A stretch of DNA of 64,000 nucleotides, taken from Rhodocollybia butyracea. Its lineage: Eukaryota; Basidiomycota; Agaricomycetes; Agaricales; Omphalotaceae. Below the pieces are notes generated by a model. That model searched no databases, was not told where the DNA came from, and saw nothing but the letters and a program-made list of their open reading frames with translations. The position numbers were made by a program, and so were the translations under genes. Of this stretch, positions 38,643-50,206 are shown in pieces. The stretch's first letter is position 1. Every line of letters starts with the position of its first letter. The stretch covers positions 124,001-188,000 of the forward strand of contig JADNRY010000076.1 in the NCBI GenBank assembly GCA_015501585.1, written 5' to 3'.

Positions 38643-40360
38643 ATGATATTCAAATATCCCCTTTACTTCACCACATTCTACTTGTCGTCTGTGGCTCTTG
38701 CTGAGACTGCCTGTATTGTTGGGGCTGGGCCAGCCGGGCTTACTGTCGCAAAGGGACTATCAGACAAGGGCTATCAGACAATCGTCTTCGATAAAAGCCC
38801 ACAATTTGGAGGGAAGTGTCAGTCATACTACGATGATAGGTGCATATATTTCACTTCTATATCATGACTCGATGATATGAAGACCTAATCTCCAGAGGAC
38901 AATACCATCCCATGGGTGCTTTACTCTTCGCAAACGAAACGTACAAGGAAACTCTGCCTATAATCAACGCGTCTGGTGTTCAGTCGACGCCTTTCTCCTA
39001 TGATATGCCGTTGGTCATATATCACGACGATGGAACCACTGAAGAGTTTCCAATCGAGTTATCCACACTGACCGAATCGCCTCAGTTCGCGGCTGAAATT
39101 GACAAGTACAGTCTTCTGTGGACTCAGTCTGCCCCGAACCTGACAATAGGCTATACGGTCTGTATATGAACGGGTCCCGCCAAGTTAGAGCTGATAATCT
39201 TATAGCGCGGCATTGAGAATTTTACCATGTCAACCTTCGATTGGTTGAAAGCGAACGATCTTCCTTTACTCCTTTTCTTATTTCTCAATGGCATGATTCC
39301 ATACGGGTATGGGGATGTGAGAGAAACCCCGATTGTACGTTTGTATCCACCCTTAATTCAATATTTCTCGACTGATCTGTATTCCAGCTCTATATACTCA
39401 CTTACATGACGCCGGATATTTTGAAGTTCTTTGCTGGTCAGCGCGATGGATATATTATAGGTAAGCCATCTCAGTTGCTTGTCCTACTGGACTATTTATT
39501 GAACCCTTCCAATGTTTAGATTTTCAAAAGGTGTTCGAACAATATGCGAAGACGATTAACAGCGCATTTTATCTGAACTCTACCATTACAAAGATTGGTG
39601 CGAACGAGGTTTTATCCATCGTTCGTTAGCTTACCTGAGCATTCTAGATCGATATGCAAGTCCTACTATCACCTATTTGGCAAATGGCTCGACTACGCCC
39701 GAAACACAAAAATGTGATAAATTAGTCCTGGCCTTTCCTCCAGTCATTGATGCTCTCAATGATGCTCACCTCGATGTCTCTCCCCTCGAGCAATCTGTAT
39801 TCTCTCCAGTCGGTATCACGAAATACTGGTCAGGTGCAGTCAGCATGGATACTCCCAATGCGACCGCTTTCGCCGGATTTTTCACAGAGGCGCTTATCAA
39901 CCTCACTGTCGCCGTAGCGGCTGGGGGAAATGTTACCTTTGATCAGCTTGAATCAGCCTTGCCTGATGCGAACGGAGAACCTGTCGCGTTCATCCGACTT
40001 TTCAATGAATCTAGCATAGCGACCACTTGGTCGTGGGGAAAGTTTCGGAGCAATCAAACTCTAGCAGAAGCACAGAGCTTGCTCAAAACAGTACTTTCCA
40101 AAGTCAACAAACTTCATCCGGAAAATATCACTTGGCCATCCACACCAATCACAGAAGCAGATATCAAGGAGTTCAAGGAGTGGGATTACTTCCCTCATTA
40201 CGATACTCCCGACCTGGACTCTGGAGTTTACGCGAGACTTGACCACCTACAAGGGCAACAGAATACCTACTATGCGTCCGGGCTCAACGGTTTTGAGACG
40301 GTGGAGTTTGCTATTCGTGCGGGGAATGATATAGTGGGGCGAATCGCTACTGCTACTTAA
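38643..40360 (+). CDS. Secreted FAD-dependent oxidoreductase, copy B (intact)
   Basis: Predicted secreted flavoenzyme of 483 aa, amine-oxidase-like FAD/NAD(P)-binding fold, substrate unknown. Exons 38643-38839, 38896-39157, 39206-39334, 39388-39460, 39520-39597, 39648-40360, with introns of 48-59 nt. A hydrophobic signal peptide ends in SSVALA; the FAD Rossmann loop CIVGAGPAGLTVAKGLSDKG follows at once, then VFDKSPQFGGKCQS. Other conserved spots are GQYHPMGALLF, FFAGQRDGYII and the C-terminal LQGQQNTYYASGLNGFETVEFAIRAGNDI, which closes the FAD site. Many NxS/T sites (NAS, NAT, NVT, NES) fit a secreted glycoprotein. Exon sizes are identical to copy C. Confidence 0.85.
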
Positions 40361-41179
40361 TTTACAACCCCAACAGATGGTAAGCCTCCTTTTTTCCTCC
40401 TTTATTATCTCTTAAACTGACTTCTCTGAAAGACGTCCCTTATAAATCCTTATTACTTAACGCTAGTGCAGCGATTTTAGATTTAGTGATTGGTTCCCAA
40501 AGGGCGGTCTTCGAGGAACCGTACTTAGTCAAAATCATATCACTTAACCAACGTAAAAAAAGATCTAAATTGACTGTTGAGTAGCTTGAGTCACCAAGTG
40601 TTGATTCAACTTGAAATAAGAAATGCCAAAGCGTGAAATCGCACCGCCGGTGAGCTCCCTCAAAATTGTCATAGAATGAGAATCCTTTGATTTGCTCTCT
40701 GTAATTCCACCGTGGCTAAACTAACGTCCTCCAAACCCTACATTTCTCCATTCGCTGTAAGAGGGAATGGCTATTTGGGCTTATCGACTTGGACCATGCG
40801 TACTGCAGAAAAAACCGAAAGCATGACATTCCCCCGGGATGTGGTAAGGATCGGTTATCTTCGTCAGTTAGGGCTGATTTTTTGAACCACAAGCCGTCCA
40901 CTTTGTGGCGAGAAAGCTCACCGAAGGTTACTGGCGAGATACCAACTTTTGAAATGGACACTATCACTAGTTCTATGTACTTACATCAAGGCGGTCACCA
41001 ACACGGGAAAATTTTGGGAATCCTACAGTCCTTTCCTTTCCGATGGCTATGTCGATTATATTGGCCGTACGGTACGCCACGCCCACTTTCATTCTTTGTA
41101 ATCCTTGGCTCAAAAGTAAATAGTAAGGATTAGATCTAGATAGGTTATACTATACTATGAATTACCAAAATACTACGCA
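40361..41179. other. Interval between copy B and UBA4
   Basis: Begins with the post-gene word AAATGCCAAAGCGTGAAATCGC (40620) shared with copies A and C, then a relic frame at about 40950-41095 (KAVTNTGKFWESY, SDGYVDYIGRTVRHAH) related to 37680-37770. No intact gene. Confidence 0.5.
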
Positions 41180-42686
41180 TTAATACACTGGGAATTGTGG
41201 ATCAACACCTTTTGACCAAGCTCTTAAACCTCCCACCACGTCCTTCACCACCCCAATTTGGGTTCCGTCAGATGCCAATCCTCGGAGAGCCTCCGCAGCA
41301 ATCTGTGAATCATTTCCCAGACGACAGACAATGTACGTCGATGTGCTGGGGCTCTGAGGGAGGAAATATGAAGGATTGGCGACAATATCGCTTAGCGGGA
41401 CATCTGTGCATCGACGGGATGTCAGATGGAAAAATGGGGATGGCCGATATTCGGACTTACGAATAGATTGGGGAAGGTGGCAAATCTCGAATTCGGTCTT
41501 TGGTCGAACATCAAGAAGATGTATGGTTTCTTTGACGTCAATAGCGGCTTTCAGATCCTGCAAACAGAAACACGATTCGAAGAAGCACAGTATATGAAAC
41601 ATAATGCCTACCTTGACATGAATCCTGTGCTCTGGGTTGGATTCTACCAAACCCAATGACTCCCAATCCGGCGTCGCTCCACCACAAAACTGTACATAGT
41701 CAATCTCGCTGATGGCACCGATTTTCTGGCCTTCTTGTCCGCAAGCAGGACAAGAGGGCTTTCGGGAACGTAATTTGATACTACGAAATTGAGGCGTGCT
41801 AAGGGAGGAAAACAGCAGTAGTGTAGGCTTGGAGTCTACACAAATTGTGAGTCGAAACAGTTCGAAAAGGCATTTGAACATGACTTGCCATGCAACCCCG
41901 TAAGAATCTTGATCGTTTCCAAAGCTTGCAAGTTGCCAATAATACCCGTTACTGCACCCAGAATACCCAGTTCCTCGCAAGATCCTGCGTTTTCTGGCGC
42001 TGGAGGTTTCGAGAAAAGACAACGATAGCATGGTCCAGTTTCACCGAGGTTGTACACGCAGAGCTGGCCTTCGAATTTTTGAGCAGCTCCACTTACAAGA
42101 GGTTTTCCGAGCGTGACTGCTGTATCTGAAAGGAGATAACGAGTTGGTGCATTGTCGGTGCAATCGAGAATGATATCGTAGGGTTCAAGAAGAGATAAAG
42201 CATTTTCTGGTGTGAGGGCTTCAGTAATGGTGTCGATTTTTAGACTCGAGTTTATCCTGAAGAGGCTCAGTAAAAAGTGATGAGAACTCAGCTTCATTTA
42301 CCTTTTAAGAGCAATGGAAGCGGATTCAGCTTTATACATGCCTAGAGTTTCTTCATTGTGCAAAACTTGGCGTTGAAGATTGGACAGCTCTACGCAGTCA
42401 TGGTCGATGATTCCGATTCTTCCTGAGCGTGCAGAATGGGCATTTTGGGCTGGCTGAGAAAAATTAGACAGAACCTATGCCCGATGAGCCGAGATATTGC
42501 AAAGCAGGGCATCCAAGACCTCCAGCTCCTACGACGACTACAGACGCATTACAGAGTTTTAATTGACCTGAAAAGGTATAGTCAGCGCAAGTATAAGAAC
42601 AGTAAGCGCAAAAAGTCGCCTGGAAGTCCAAAGCCATCGAGAATCATTTGTCTGCCATATCGGCGATAATCATTGAGAGCAAGCAT
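41180..42686 (-). CDS. UBA4: Uba4/MOCS3 adenylyltransferase and sulfurtransferase
   Basis: Activates the ubiquitin-like sulfur carrier Urm1 for tRNA 2-thiolation and protein urmylation (family knowledge); MOCS3 also serves molybdopterin synthesis. Exons 42686-42620, 42567-42475, 42422-42302, 42256-41889, 41835-41612, 41557-41461, 41403-41180; 397 aa. E1-like domain: [56 protein letters not shown], zinc pairs CYRC and CPAC, and the catalytic Cys in GSCEELG. C-terminal rhodanese domain with active loop CRLGNDSQ. Two GC-AG introns are required for frame (donors 42619 GCGACT and 41888 GCAAGT). The N-terminus is short for the family; a stop lies upstream in frame. Divergent from APC10, 110 bp between starts. 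Confidence 0.93.
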
Positions 42687-42796
42687 TTGTGAGGAATTAA
42701 GCGCTCAACAACTCAGCTTTCTTTTTCCCGCGTGCACTGTTTGCTGCATTCTCAAACCGGCACTCAGACTGGGTATCAAGTTCTATTCACCTGACG

Positions 42797-43693
42797 ATGT
42801 CCTCTTCTGTGCCGCTCGCGACGCCAATGGTGGTCACCAGTGGCATCACTCAGCCTTCGCCAGAAGAACTCAACTCACCGTTCATCCTGACTAGTAATTA
42901 GCACAACAACTATCTGCTATAATGCAGCTAAATCACCTTAGATGATAAGAAGCCTCCACTTCTCCCTTGGCCCAACATTTCGTCTCAAGCAAAATGGTCT
43001 GTTTCGTCATTCAAATTTGGATTTGGTGCAGAATGTTTGCAGGATGGCGATCCAGAGACATTTTGGCAGTGAGTTACTAGTCAAATCTTCATTAAAACCA
43101 TCGCTACAATTAGCAGTTGTAACAGCTCTGACGGCCCACAACCACATTTCATCACTATTGAATTTCCCCGCAAAGTCGCGATTCAAGTGTGTTACTGTCT
43201 GGACGCGTTCTACTATGTGATTTCTCAATGATATTCCTTCAGAAACTCAGTATCTTTCTTTGTCATCCCCTCGACGATTCCTATACACCCTCGACACTGG
43301 CTATTCGTGCCGGTACAGGTCCAAACGATCTTCAGGACGTTCGTATCATCACACTGGAGAAACCTGACGGATGGTTAACATTCGACGTCTCGTCCGAACC
43401 CAGTGACGACGGCGAAGGCCTGTATGTTGAATAGAACTATTGAGCGGGAACCATACTGACTTCTCTTGAAGAAAACCTGTCTATGCGTATCTACTCCAGA
43501 TTATCATTTTGGCCAACCACATGAGTGGTAAGGACACTCATGTACGAGGTCTGCGCGTTTTGGGACCCATGGAGTATGTCCCCCTCGTATTCTTTCTGGT
43601 ATTCTGCTGATTACGCGCAGAGAACCTGCTGGCGAAGATGACCCATTTCCCTGGGGATCGAACGAGTTTAGGATGTACGAAACAATTCGCTAA
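42797..43693 (+). CDS. APC10/DOC1: Anaphase-promoting complex subunit 10 (Doc1)
   Basis: Subunit of the APC/C ubiquitin ligase that helps bind D-box substrates. Exons 42797-42893, 42942-43068, 43126-43186, 43243-43421, 43472-43573, 43621-43693; 212 aa. The DOC domain is evident: AKWSVSSFKFGFGAECLQDGDPETFWHSDGPQPHFITIEFP, LSIFLCHPLDDSYTPS, IRAGTGPNDLQDVR, LLQIIILANHMSGKDTHVRGLRVLGP. It ends in Ile-Arg, the tail by which Apc10 docks on TPR subunits (established for the family). The start is the first ATG after the UBA4 promoter. Confidence 0.95.
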
Positions 43694-44542
43694 GTGCAAT
43701 ATCAGCCTGAACAACTGTATAATACACGCTATTAACTGTATACGATTGCCAAAAACTAAAACAATAAAAACAGTTCAAAATACACAAAACAGTAACGCCA
43801 GATGTCCCGAATTCAAGGAAATATTCCTTTGCTTGCGAATTACCCTCATAGTGTGATCACTCATTAGGAACCTGCTATTTATCTAGTGACTTCCTCAAGC
43901 TCGAACTCAATCATGTCGTCGAAGTTGAAGCTCTGTCCGTTGTGTACACGGAAACAAACATCGAATATAGGCTCATATGAATCTTTTACTCGTCCTTGTG
44001 CATGACCCTAATGTCCATTTCCATTGGCAATGGTTCTCGGCCTATCCAGTAAAACTTCGGTGAGCCTCTTTGCCTCTTTGCCACTAGCTCAGAATGCAGC
44101 ATGAACGGTCTTGGTAAGCTCCAAAATGGCCATTCCCTCGTATTTCATGTACCGAGGCAGAGACACGCAGCGACAGGAAAAATGGAGAACGGGGACCATA
44201 AATTGGCCGCAAAGGATTATCATATGACAATTTTGAGACGCAGGAAAGAACCCTGAAGCTAATCGGCGGTCTCCGTGATAACATTTCTGTTAAGATTTCG
44301 CGCTTTGGCATTCCCTATTTCGACTCTAAACTAGCTACTTCAACTCAACAGTCTTTTTCTGTCCTTCTGTTAGTTAAATGATATTGACATCTAGAAATTT
44401 ATGGTTCTGACTACCATATCGACTCAGCCACTGACTAGCTCTAAAAATCACTGCGCTCAACACCGCTCGTCTGAAAACAAGATTTATAATACTAGATGCC
44501 GTTCAAAGAAGCTAGATTGAGAAATAATCGAGGCTTACCTTG
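43694..44542. other. Interval between APC10 and oxidoreductase copy C
   Basis: Holds the APC10 3' end and, near 44295-44325, the inverted post-gene word shared with copies A and B (GCGCTTTGGCATTCCCTATTT). No gene seen. Confidence 0.5.
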
Positions 44543-46253
44543 TTAATCCGCGGGGTTGATGCGCTCTGCTATATTATTTCCCGCACGAATAGCAAACTCC
44601 ACCGTCTCGAACCCGTTGAGCCCAGACGCATAGTAGGTATTCTGTTGCCCTTGTAAGCTGTCAAGTCTCGTGTAAACTCCAGAGTCCAGGTCGGGAGTAT
44701 CGTAATGAGGAAAGTAATCCCACTCTTTGAACTCCCTGATGTCCTCATCTGTGATTGGTGTGGATGGCCAAGTGCTATCTTCCGGATGAAGTTTGTTGAC
44801 TTTGGAAAGTACTGTTTTAAGCAAACTTCGTCCTTCCGCTAAAGTTTGATTGCTCCGATACTTTCCCCATGACCAAGTGGTCGCTATGCTAGACTCATCG
44901 AAAAGACGGATAAAGGCGACAGGTTCTCCGTTCGCATCAGGCAAGGCTGGTTGAAGTTGATCGAAGGTAACGTTGCCCCCAACCGCCGCGGTGACAATGA
45001 GGTCGAGAAGTTGCTGTGAGAAAAATCCGGCGAAAGCGGTTGCGTTAGGAGTATCCATGCTGACTGCACCTGACCAGTATTTCGTGATACGGACTGGAGA
45101 AAATACAGATTGCTCGGTGGAGGAAATATCGAGGTGAGCATCATTGAGAGCATCAATGACTGGAGGAAAGGCCAGGACTAATTTGTCACAATTTTGTGTC
45201 ACGGGCGTGGTCGAGGCATTTGCCACGTAGGTAATAGTAGGACTTCCGTTTCGATCTAACATACTCAGGTAAGCTAGTGAACGATGGAAAAAACCTCGTT
45301 CGCACCAATCTTCGTAATGGTAGAGTTCAGGTAAAATGTGCTGTTAATCGTCTTCGCATATTGTTCGAACACCTTTTGGAAATCTAATCATTGTTTGATA
45401 AATACTCCCTATGATAAGTGATTGAGATGGCTTACCTATAATATATCCATCGCGCTGACCAGCAAAGAACTTCAAGATATCCGGCGTCATGTAAGTGAGC
45501 ATATAGAGCTAAAATATGGATCAGTCGAGCAATATCGAATTGAGAGTGGATACAAACATACAATCGGCGTTTCTCTCACATCCCCGTACCCGTACGGAAC
45601 CATGCCGCTGAGGAATAAGAAAAGGAGCAAAGGAAGATCGTTCGCTTTCAACCAATCGAAGGTTGACATGGTAAGACTCTCGACGCCGTGCTATAAGATT
45701 ATCAGCTCTAGCTTGGCGGCACCTGTTCATCTACGAACCGGATAGCCTATTGTCAAGTTCGGGGCAGACTGAGCCCACAGAAGATTGTACTTGTCAATTT
45801 CAGCTGCGAACTGAGGCAGTTTGGTCACTTGGGATAACTTGATTGTATACTTTTGAGTGGTTCCATCGTCGTGGTATATAACCAAGGGGATATCATAGGA
45901 GAAAGGCGTCGACTGAACACCAGACGCGTTGATTATGGGCAGAGTTTCCTTGTACGTTTCGTTTGCGAAGAGTAAAGCGCCCATGGGATGGTATTGCCCT
46001 CTGGAGATTGGGTCTTCATATCATCGAGCAATGATATAAAAGTGATATACACGCACTTATCGTTGTAGTATGACTGGCACTTCCCTCCAAATTGGGGACT
46101 TTTATCGAAGACGATTGTCTGATAGCCCTTGTCTGATAGTCCCTTCGCGACAGTAAGCCCCGCTGGCCCAGCCCCAACAATACAGGCGGTCTCAGCAAGA
46201 GCCACAGATAACAAGTGGAGTGTGGCGAAGTAGAGGGAAAGTTTGAATATCAT
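44543..46253 (-). CDS. Secreted FAD-dependent oxidoreductase, copy C (intact)
   Basis: Inverted paralogue of copy B, 483 aa, substrate unknown. Exons 46253-46057, 46000-45739, 45690-45562, 45508-45436, 45383-45306, 45255-44543; each exon has the same length as in copy B (197, 262, 129, 73, 78, 713 nt). Signal peptide ending ALA, then CIVGAGPAGLTVAKGLSDKG and FDKSPQFGGKCQS; the C-terminal FAD-closing segment is LQGQQNTYYASGLNGFETVEFAIRAGNNI. Point substitutions are scattered and keep the frame, which suggests selection rather than a fresh copy. It could differ from B in substrate in the variable loop around residues 330-350 (FSQQLLDLIVTAAVGGN against FTEALINLTVAVAAGGN in B). Confidence 0.85.
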
Positions 46254-46296
46254 GGTACCAGTAGCAACTTGACTCGCATTAATCGAGCAAAGTTAG

Positions 46297-46304
46297 AATT
46301 TATA
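46297..46304 (-). promoter_or_regulatory. TATA box of oxidoreductase copy C
   Basis: On the minus strand TATAAATT, 44-51 bp before the start codon, matching the TATA position of copies A and B. Confidence 0.5.
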
Positions 46305-46639
46305 GAAACCAGCACCAGTGCCACGACGGAGTTACTGAAAACCCGTCAGGCTAGCAAACACCTGTTGCTCCATGAAGGTGAACAACCTTCGGATTCTTTG
46401 TCCCTGCCAGCAAGTTTTGTGACGTCAAGTCCAGTCAGATAACGAGAGTAGCAGTTAGCCAAGAGCCAACTTGGTCGGTAAAAGGGGACCAAGGGATTAT
46501 GCACACCGCATAATCTTCTTTCTCTTCGGATGCGAGATGTGGCCCATTGCGTCGGCGGCGGTACACTGGCTCCTCCCTTGTATAGTATTAGCTGCTGCTG
46601 CGTGAATGAGTCTGAGAACCATTGATGGACTGCAGAGAA

Positions 46640-46900
46640 TCTTATATCAACAGTTCTTCTGTGTGCAGCGTTCTACGCCTTCCTCCGTATTCGATACCTT
46701 CCAAGGTCCACGTACTGAGAATCAAAATTTTCGCAAGCATGAACCAGCCTCATTCAGATGATTTAGCTTGAGCTTGAACAAGCTTGAATATCGAGTGGTC
46801 AAGGTCTGCTAATGGCATGAAGCGAATAATGGGCTGACGATTCATGCTCGCTCTCTGAACGCTTCTGTGAGGAATTATTCGGACATCGTACTAGTAGTTT
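46640..46900 (-). repeat. Shared upstream repeat, copy 4 (inverted)
   Basis: Reverse complement carries GAGAGCGAGCATGAATCGTC, CTTGACCACTCGATATTCAAG, GGCTGGTTCATGCTTGCG, GGACCTTGGAAGGTATCG in the same order as copies 1-3, upstream of oxidoreductase copy C. Confidence 0.7.
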
Positions 46901-47617
46901 ACTTCGGTCGAGTTCATACTTGAGTCAAGCTCACCCGCCGAGATTCAAGTGTTTAGGTAGGTAGAGCGACCAGCACATATAGTCTCCACACAAGGATTGC
47001 GCGTTACTTGCAGAGAGCCTGCTGGTGTTGCTATCGAGGATAACCCATTTTCCTTGCCCATGGTTTGTGTTAGGTATCAGAATCATGATTGGAGCGAAGC
47101 GAAACCCATTGATGGAGCGTGCCGTTGTGAACGAGCACAGCCACAATGTACGAAGTCGAACTGCTTTGACCGGCCAAAGCGACCAGGATTTACTTCGCTC
47201 ACCCACTTACAGAGGCTCATAATGCAAAATTCATTTTTTTTATCTCATGTCCACATAATTATCCGTGCATCCAATCTTACACCCAACACATTGGGAAATG
47301 ATACGTATAGCTCGCCATATAGCCGCGACAATAGTATATGCGTCACAAACGGTGTGTGTTTAGCCATCATCATCATCGGTGTAGAGAAGGATAAAAATAG
47401 AGTCTTAACCTTCGATACCCAGCTGATTGTTCGTACTACCACATAGATTTATAACCTATGCAGAGAGTGCTGTATTCCACAGTTTCGGTACACAGTTCTG
47501 TCAAGTGCAAAATAAGAATATGAATGATCCAGTTCTAGAGGTAGACCAAAACTGCACGACTGTCCCGAAACCTACAGTACATAGATATACATCGACCATA
47601 CAACACATTACTTTTCT

Positions 47618-48617
47618 GGGAAGAAAGAGTCAACACAAGCTCGTAGAAAATGAAGCACAACGTACTCCCCAGCTTGAGCCACTTTGGTATCTTCTTTTCT
47701 CCGGCTGCCATTCCCGAATTAAGTATATTGCCGTGTTTCTTTGTCGATGACTCTGAAGCAGAGGAGCCATCTTGTTCTGCAGGTACAGGAAGAGTTTCTG
47801 CTAAGGATAGGACATCGGGTGCAAGTGGCGCAGGAACATGTGAACCTAAGAAAGTATGCCATGAAGAGCTACTTGGGATAAACAAAGATCTGCTGTACCA
47901 TTTAACGAAGCCTCCTCAAATCGCAATAGTAACAAGGAAGATGGAGCAAGTTCCAGTTGGGCCAGTGTCAGGTTCTTGACATTCAGATCGGAGACCTTGA
48001 GGTCACGATGGGGTGGTTGGTCTATGATACATCCTGTTGAGAAATGAAAAACACTTGGGCTCGAGATTGAACGACAACGAACATAGAATGAATTTGATCG
48101 GCTTTACATCCTCTCTTAGCGAATTCCTCACAAACGCGTATACGGACTTGATTTTGTCGGAGGAAGGAAAGACCTTTTCGAGCTGCGTTCGGTCTGTGAA
48201 TCTGATGCGGATAGTCGTCTGGAAAGCACATTAAAGACTGAAAGATACAAGGCAAGTTCAAGTACATACATTAGGCCATCTGTCCTTCTTTGCGTTTTCC
48301 GCTGCCTCGCGAGATGCGCGTAACTGTAAAGGGGCGTTCGTCAAGGCTTGCGTCCGTGCAGATAATTGGGTCTGTGCCAATTTCAGATCGGAAGATGTTG
48401 GCTCAAAATAATCATCTGGTAAATCGCCTGATCAAAAGAAATCAGTACCGGTTTAAAACGAAAAATCGCTTAAATTACTAGAAATCGACGAAGATCCAGC
48501 GTACGGCTTGTAAACTTTGAAAGTTGGAGTTGTTTCGTTTGCTGTTGCTAGCGTGGAAGGTATCTCAGCACTCCGAGCTTCAGGAATTTGGTTCTCGGAG
48601 GTAGCTCCAGATGACAT
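47618..48617 (-). CDS. UBX-domain protein (ASPSCR1/TUG-Ubx4-like)
   Basis: Predicted cofactor of the Cdc48/p97 ATPase, 247 aa. Exons 48617-48479, 48427-48270, 48218-48083, 48021-47899, 47845-47666 and a final 8-nt exon 47625-47618. The UBX fold is visible: TTIRIRFTDRTQLEKVFPSSDKIKSVYAFVRNSLRED to KFILYQPPHRDL. It ends KIPKWLKLGKK, a C-terminus I recall from the TUG/Ubx4 group. The N-terminal ubiquitin-like domain of full TUG proteins is absent; either this is a short fungal form or upstream exons were missed, although a stop lies in frame directly before the start. The 8-nt last exon adds only the final Lys-Lys and stop. Confidence 0.82.
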
Positions 48618-49171
48618 GATAATTCAAGTTCAAGCAGTACAAGCTTGGTAATGCCGTGACCGCAGCTAATTGGCACTGTTTACCGACATAAGCGCCCTGC
48701 AGCAGACTGCGAAACTATCTCGTTGAGCGCGGCAGATCCAACTTCGATAGTAGCAGACACGATCCTAAATATTCATCAAATAGCAATACCCGATAATACT
48801 TATGCGGTAAATTAGATAGAAATCATGGATAGTGCGTCCTAGTGCGCCGCAGCAAGGTTTAGTCTTAGGTTCAGAGGAAAGCCTGATTTGATGAAAAGCC
48901 CTTACTATTGACACTTGTCGACTTCAGTATCCACCGCGAGGGTCGGGGCGTCTTGCCATGAGGGAGGCACGATAGTGCATTGACCCCCCGGCCGGCCGAC
49001 TCCAAAGGGCGCGGGTCGTAATATTTCTAGCGATCGGGGTAAAGCTGTTTATTCTTGAGCGATTGGGGGTTGTAACACGGGAGGGGAAACAGTCTGCGGT
49101 CACCATACAATAAACCGTCCTACATAACTCGCTATACATCTTGCTTACAGGCACTCCATTCTACTCAAGAA
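48618..49171. other. Interval between UBX gene and GST
   Basis: About 550 bp upstream of the UBX gene (-) and downstream of GST (-). No coding signal, repeat or RNA gene recognised. Confidence 0.45.
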
Positions 49172-50206
49172 TCAAGAGGTTTCATTTAAAATAAAGTCTT
49201 CGCTACGAAGGACCCCGTCTTTCACTGCTTGCCACGACGGGCGGGACGAGATATCATTCCACCACCTGCGGAGAGTTTTCAATTAGCAAGGGCATGTAGC
49301 GAGGCAAGCTTTAAAACTGCGGAGGGCGCGACTTGGGAGATTACGGACTAATGAAGATACTCACCTGGTCACATTTGGTCCTTTAGTAGTCATAAGCGTA
49401 CAACCGAACTCAACCAGCCTGGCGGCATAAGGAAGGTGAAACATGTCGACGATGGTCAGCTCCTGGGTAACAGAGTGATCATGAGTAACGAAATCAAAGC
49501 AAAGCGGGGGAGTGAGTAAGTAATCAAAAGCCGGAGGATAGAATTGACATGGGAAGTAAGGATAACGGTATGGATGAAACATGAAGAAAAAGTGTTAAAG
49601 TAGAGTAGCTCACATCCCCAGCGAGATATCTCTGCTTGCTCAAAATGACCTCGTAAACATCGAATTTATCATTCAACGTCGCCACCGCATCGTCTATGAC
49701 TGCTTGGTTTGGCTCTGCGCCTGTCCTGGGCGGAGAGGATTAAGAAATTGGTGCAATAACTGGGAGAAACCTAACTTACTTCGGTTTAAGAATCGCCTCG
49801 ATCCAAGCCTTTTCTGCATACTCATGGAAATTTTGAAGTTCAATGGATGCTGCTTGTTCGTATAACGCCGATTCTCTTAAATCATGACCCGAAGGAAGTA
49901 ACTTCGGTCCTTGGTCTGGGTATTTAGCAGCCAGGTAGCGGCAGATGGCGCGCGATTCATAGAGAATGAACCCGTCGTCGTCCTAGAATAAGTAATCAAA
50001 CAAAGATTGAAGTGTGCGATTGTAACCCCACTCACAATATACGGCACCTGTCCAAAAGGCTGCTTCCCCAGGAACTCGGGTGTCTTCTGTTCTTTTTTCG
50101 CCAAATCAACAAGGATCAACTCGAAGGGAATCTTCTTTTCATGAAGAACTACTGCCACACGAAGAGCAGCGCTAGAGTAAGAATGCCCGACGAACTTGAG
50201 GACCAT
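49172..50206 (-). CDS. Glutathione S-transferase
   Basis: Cytosolic detoxification enzyme that conjugates glutathione to electrophiles, 225 aa. Exons 50206-50036, 49982-49780, 49725-49614, 49462-49365, 49265-49172. The thioredoxin-like N-terminal domain starts MVLKFVGHSYSSAALRVAVVLHEKKIPFE and contains NPFG-type KQPFGQVPYI and DDDGFILYESRAICRYLA, where Glu-Ser binds the gamma-glutamyl group. The C-terminal helical domain has ELTIVDMFHLPYAARL, with the conserved N-capping Thr and Asp. Organisation resembles phi/fungal-type GSTs. The third intron is about 150 nt, long for this window. Confidence 0.92.

Larger units (their letters stand above)
46254..47617. other. Upstream region of oxidoreductase copy C
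   Basis: Contains the copy C promoter, the fourth (inverted) shared upstream repeat and the inverted relic word AGAGCCTGCTGGTGTTGC (47016-47033). Small frames exist on both strands but match no protein family. Confidence 0.5.

Noticed and set aside
46931..47446. Small genes upstream of oxidoreductase copy C
   Set aside because: The sequence is a rearranged copy of duplicated flanking DNA found near 34419 and 37868, without a conserved frame.
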